Part shown: positions 2,816-5,122 of the stretch, piece after piece
Numbering within the stretch: the stretch's first letter is position 1
Layout: every line of letters starts with the position of its first letter
NCBI RefSeq assembly: GCF_003490935.1
Contig: NZ_QQGD01000011.1
Location: forward strand, 1 to 5,122
Reading direction: 5' to 3'
Length of the DNA: 5,122 nucleotides
DNA from: Haemophilus haemolyticus_M
GTDB lineage: Bacteria; Pseudomonadota; Gammaproteobacteria; Enterobacterales; Pasteurellaceae
Notes under the pieces: generated by a model
Seen by the model: the letters and a program-made list of their open reading frames with translations, nothing else
Told to the model about the DNA's origin: nothing
Database searches by the model: none
Position numbers and translations under genes: made by a program

Positions 2816-5122
2816 TTCAGGATAATCCTCATCCCCAACATTAGTACGCTTATACCCATCCATCCCCGATGTCGTATAAGCTTTATTTTTTCCACTAATT
2901 AAGCTCTTAACATTGCTTAATCCAACTTTTGCAGAACCTGCTACTGCCCCCAGACCTATTGCTGTACCAGCCTCCATCAAATTCAAACCAAATTTTGTGG
3001 TATCCGAAAGCTTGCTAAAACTTTCTGCATACTCACTCTCAACTAAATTAGATAATGCAATACGATTTGCTGTATTTAAATCATTTGGATAATACACCGT
3101 CATACGACTAAAGAACCCTAAATTTCTCTCAAGCTCTTCAGCCCCTGTGTTCATTTCATGTAAATGTGCTGTTTCACAAGCAACATTCCCCTTACACGCT
3201 ATGAGTTGCTGACGATTCTCTTCACTAATACCTTTATATTTCTCTAAAATCGGTTTAGTATCACGACCTTCTTTTTGTGCTTTACTCAGTTCTCGAATGA
3301 GATTCTCAACATCTGCAACACTTAGGTAATTATTTTCTACCGCACTTTTAGCCGTTCCAGCCCCAGAGGTGGCAGCAAGGAAATTACCACCTTGTTCCGC
3401 AGTGGTGCCATTTGCCTTCGCCGTCAATGCCGCAGCCAATCCGCCCGCCAACTGACTTAACGTGCTAATGTTTTCCTTCTCATTTGCCGTAAGTTGATTT
3501 GGCGTTTTATTATAGATTGCCTGCGTAAGGATTTGTGCAGTCACTTCTCCTGTCACCCCTGCCACTGCACCTGTTAACGGGTCTTTGCCTGTCACTTGAA
3601 ACTCCACTGCAGAAAGAAGGGCATGTGCCATAAGGTTAGTCGCTTTGTCTTTTGCGGTGTCTCCTGCCGTCATCTCGTGGATGGTTTTGTTGAGGTAAGG
3701 TGAAGCCAGTGCGACAAGGCTGCCTGCGGTATCGTTTTGTGCCGCCGCTTGTAATGCCGCTGTCACCGCTCGAATTGCCATGCCTGTCTTGCTTCCAATG
3801 CCGTAAGTGCGGTCGATTTCACCTTGAGTTTTCGTGATTTCGGCTTGAACATTTGTTAGCTGTTGCTTAATGGCGGCAAGCTGTTGTTCATTACCCGCTT
3901 GTCCCTTCAACGCTTTTGCTTGCTCTTCCAGCTTAAACTTCTCAAGTCCTAGCTTGTTAATTTTCTCTCGCTCATTATACGTGGCAATGCTTATCGCGTT
4001 GTTGCTGATGTCGCCTATCACCTTAGCCATTTCTTGGCGTTCTTGCACTTTTTGTAAATCTTGCTTTTCAACACGTTGATTCGCATTCTTCGTATCCCGT
4101 GAAAGTGCGGTCAGTTTTTCCGGTGTTTCGGTCTCTATCTGAATATTGCTGCTGATAGCTGATTGGGTGGTGCTGCGCGCGCTTTCATTGGTATTGCCCA
4201 ATAAGCTCAAGGCACTACTAAGCGCCTGCATTGGATTCACTCCGCCACTGCCCGCACTCATGCTCGCACTTTCGGTTTTAATCTCGCTTTTATTTTCAAT
4301 ATCGGTATGCGTGAGCGATTTTGTTTTAAAGCGGTTTTTACTTGCATCATCATCACTTTCGATGATGGCACCATTCAGTTGGGTATGGTTGTGGATATGG
4401 GCATCCATACCATCCTCACCCACACGAATACCGGTTTGTTCATTCACTTGAGCATAATCTACCTTAGCTTTGTTATAGGAGGCACTCACCGAAGCACCAC
4501 CTCCTGCCCCCTGTGCCATCGAGCCGCTTGCACTCGCACTCGTTTGTTTGGATTCGTATTTCTCTGTATCTTGACGGCTCGTTATCGTCAGATTTTGAAT
4601 ATCCGCTTCCCAACGTTTTGCTTTAAGATTCGCTGCATCAAGGGTTAAGCCGCCTTCTTCACTGTTCGTGATGATTTTATCTGCAGTAAAATGACTGTTT
4701 TGCCAGCGTTCGCTATCCGAGTTAGATTTGCCCTTAGCAGCATTGACCGAACCCTCTATACCAAATCCGTAACTATTACCATTGGTTCCAACAAAGACAC
4801 CTACACTCCCCCCTGCTGATTTATTTTCTGTGCGTTGGTGCTCTTCGTCTTTCACGCCTTTTATCTCAATCCCTTTTTTGCCTGATAATGCCATCAATTT
4901 CGCATTCGCATCCACGCCCTCAAAAGTGAGTTTTTCATCGCGGGCTTTTATATTAAGCGTACCTGTGCTCACCGTTGATTTTTGATGACTAATAGTCTGG
5001 CTTTCGCTACTTTGTGTTTGTTTTTGGCTGCCATAACCAATACTAACCTTCATACTTGGGCTGGATGTCGTCCCCGTATTCTGCATATTACCAGCACGTA
5101 AGGCATCTAAGGTTTCTGCCAC
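2366..5122 (-). CDS. cdiA: CdiA/FhaB-family exoprotein, C-terminal part, with EndoU-type RNase toxin domain (5' end outside window)
   Basis: This is the C-terminal 918 residues of a large two-partner-secreted exoprotein; the frame is open at the right edge, so the first codon here (GTG) is not the real start. Residues about 20-300 are Ser/Gly/Thr/Asn-rich beta repeats of the haemagglutinin-repeat type (e.g. KVSIGYGSQKQTQSSESQT, GSVGVFVGTNGNSYGFGIEG). Residues about 340-440 are Gln/Glu/Lys-rich and look like a coiled coil. Residues about 440-598 are the Ala/Gly-rich pre-toxin region ending in VENN (595-598), the usual boundary after which CdiA toxins vary. Residues 599-770 include a Cys pair (C643, C649) and a hydrophobic Ala/Gly stretch around 711-735, as expected of a cytoplasm-entry domain. 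The last ~150 residues look like a bacterial EndoU RNase (H780, H797, T852, Y854). In CDI systems such proteins are exported by a CdiB transporter, displayed on the cell, and deliver the C-terminal toxin into neighbours. The cdiB gene is not in the window. AT content rises clearly downstream of VENN. Confidence 0.9.
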   Translation of the reverse strand: MAETLDALRAGNMQNTGTTSSPSMKVSIGYGSQKQTQSSESQTISHQKSTVSTGTLNIKARDEKLTFEGVDANAKLMALSGKKGIEIKGVKDEEHQRTENKSAGGSVGVFVGTNGNSYGFGIEGSVNAAKGKSNSDSERWQNSHFTADKIITNSEEGGLTLDAANLKAKRWEADIQNLTITSRQDTEKYESKQTSASASGSMAQGAGGGASVSASYNKAKVDYAQVNEQTGIRVGEDGMDAHIHNHTQLNGAIIESDDDASKNRFKTKSLTHTDIENKSEIKTESASMSAGSGGVNPMQALSSALSLLGNTNESARSTTQSAISSNIQIETETPEKLTALSRDTKNANQRVEKQDLQKVQERQEMAKVIGDISNNAISIATYNEREKINKLGLEKFKLEEQAKALKGQAGNEQQLAAIKQQLTNVQAEITKTQGEIDRTYGIGSKTGMAIRAVTAALQAAAQNDTAGSLVALASPYLNKTIHEMTAGDTAKDKATNLMAHALLSAVEFQVTGKDPLTGAVAGVTGEVTAQILTQAIYNKTPNQLTANEKENISTLSQLAGGLAAALTAKANGTTAEQGGNFLAATSGAGTAKSAVENNYLSVADVENLIRELSKAQKEGRDTKPILEKYKGISEENRQQLIACKGNVACETAHLHEMNTGAEELERNLGFFSRMTVYYPNDLNTANRIALSNLVESEYAESFSKLSDTTKFGLNLMEAGTAIGLGAVAGSAKVGLSNVKSLISGKNKAYTTSGMDGYKRTNVGDEDYPEGIHFSMNLKNHLIQGEGINQRRGVAGGHNRENFLNTLSQGGGRIVKEESTNVDGITRIHYEIPRLGRDGKPDGTYKAISSPKTVYDPIKFSDHEMLEMGQKAVAKGYSDLLERNRLDPKAYQDSQKINGIQFHYYINTETKGVTNVHPK
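2389..2393 (-). promoter_or_regulatory. ribosome binding site of cdiI inside the toxin gene
   Basis: AGGAG on the minus strand, 6 nt before the ATG at 2382, within the last codons of cdiA. It fixes the cdiI start and allows coupled translation of toxin and immunity protein. Confidence 0.85.
3339..3347 (-). other. Haemophilus-type DNA uptake sequence at the VENN junction
   Basis: ACCGCACTT on plus, i.e. AAGTGCGGT on the coding strand. The context AAAGTGCGGTAGAAAATA fits the extended uptake consensus (core plus N-R-W6). It encodes the KSAV that runs into ENN, so it lies exactly where CdiA toxin domains are exchanged. Confidence 0.85.
3805..3813 (+). other. Haemophilus-type DNA uptake sequence
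   Basis: AAGTGCGGT followed by CGATTT, inside the conserved cdiA coding region (opposite strand to the gene). It supports a Pasteurellaceae host of the Haemophilus uptake subtype and competence-mediated spread. Confidence 0.8.
4103..4111 (+). other. Haemophilus-type DNA uptake sequence
   Basis: AAAGTGCGGTCAGTTTTT includes the nine-base core with the T-rich extension. It lies within cdiA, opposite strand. It is the third core copy in about 800 bp. Confidence 0.85.
5110..5122. repeat. cdiA: direct terminal repeat, right copy
   Basis: AGGTTTCTGCCAC, identical to bases 1-13. Here it leads into LDALRAGNMQ of the main cdiA ORF, whereas the left copy is preceded on the coding strand by AAQNVGK. 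The two halves complement each other as upstream and downstream parts of one cdiA stretch. Confidence 0.9.

Noticed and set aside
396..4985. Plus-strand open frames (396-584, 3870-4079, 4146-4451, 4307-4648, 4782-4985)
   Set aside because: All lie opposite well-supported minus-strand genes, lack ribosome sites I can support and show biased Ser/Cys/Leu/Phe shadow composition.
1..5122. Insertion sequence or integrase driving the cassettes
   Set aside because: No transposase or recombinase coding sequence or matching terminal inverted repeats are visible; the only mobile-like parts are short palindromes.
1..5122. Neisserial uptake sequence or the Actinobacillus-type ACAAGCGGT variant
   Set aside because: I found no GCCGTCTGAA-type core and no ACAAGCGGT on reading both strands; only AAGTGCGGT cores are present.

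Overview
The window is the 3' end of a contact-dependent-inhibition (CDI) type two-partner-secreted exoprotein locus, with everything read on the minus strand. Three copies of AAGTGCGGT (one as its complement) match the Haemophilus-type DNA uptake sequence. With the AT-rich accessory DNA and the filamentous-haemagglutinin repeats, this points to a Pasteurellaceae of the Haemophilus/Aggregatibacter/Pasteurella branch. That assignment is an inference from uptake signals, not from a species marker.

Reading from right to left (5' to 3' on the coding strand): 5122-2366 is the 918-residue C-terminal part of a CdiA/FhaB-like protein. It carries haemagglutinin repeats, a coiled coil, a pre-toxin region ending in VENN, a cytoplasm-entry-like segment and a C-terminal EndoU-type RNase domain. 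A 17-bp overlapping gene (2382-1945) follows in the cdiI position and probably encodes the cognate immunity protein. Next comes a run of orphan genes that look like immunity genes without intact toxins: a soluble 123-residue protein (1891-1520), two related small two-helix membrane proteins (1423-1229 and 1107-916), a 60-codon 3' remnant of a second toxin (835-653) coupled by ATGA to its 148-residue presumptive immunity gene (656-210), and finally a second cdiA fragment (about 154-1) that runs off the left edge.

Palindromes separate most of these modules. Three share the core TCCT (minus) / AGGA (plus) as the hairpin loop, and a fourth is a different or decayed palindrome. Two of the boundaries also share the AT-rich string TTTGTTTATTTTTAG. 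The layout resembles an archive of past toxin exchanges: new toxin-immunity pairs are inserted at VENN, old toxins decay, and immunity genes are kept.

The most unusual observation is that the first 13 and last 13 bases of the window are identical and in the same cdiA codon frame. Joined there, the left cdiA fragment and the right ORF become one continuous 969-codon reading frame. The window is therefore either one unit of a tandem cdiA-CT duplication, a circular molecule, or an assembly unit ending in a repeat. The window alone cannot tell which.
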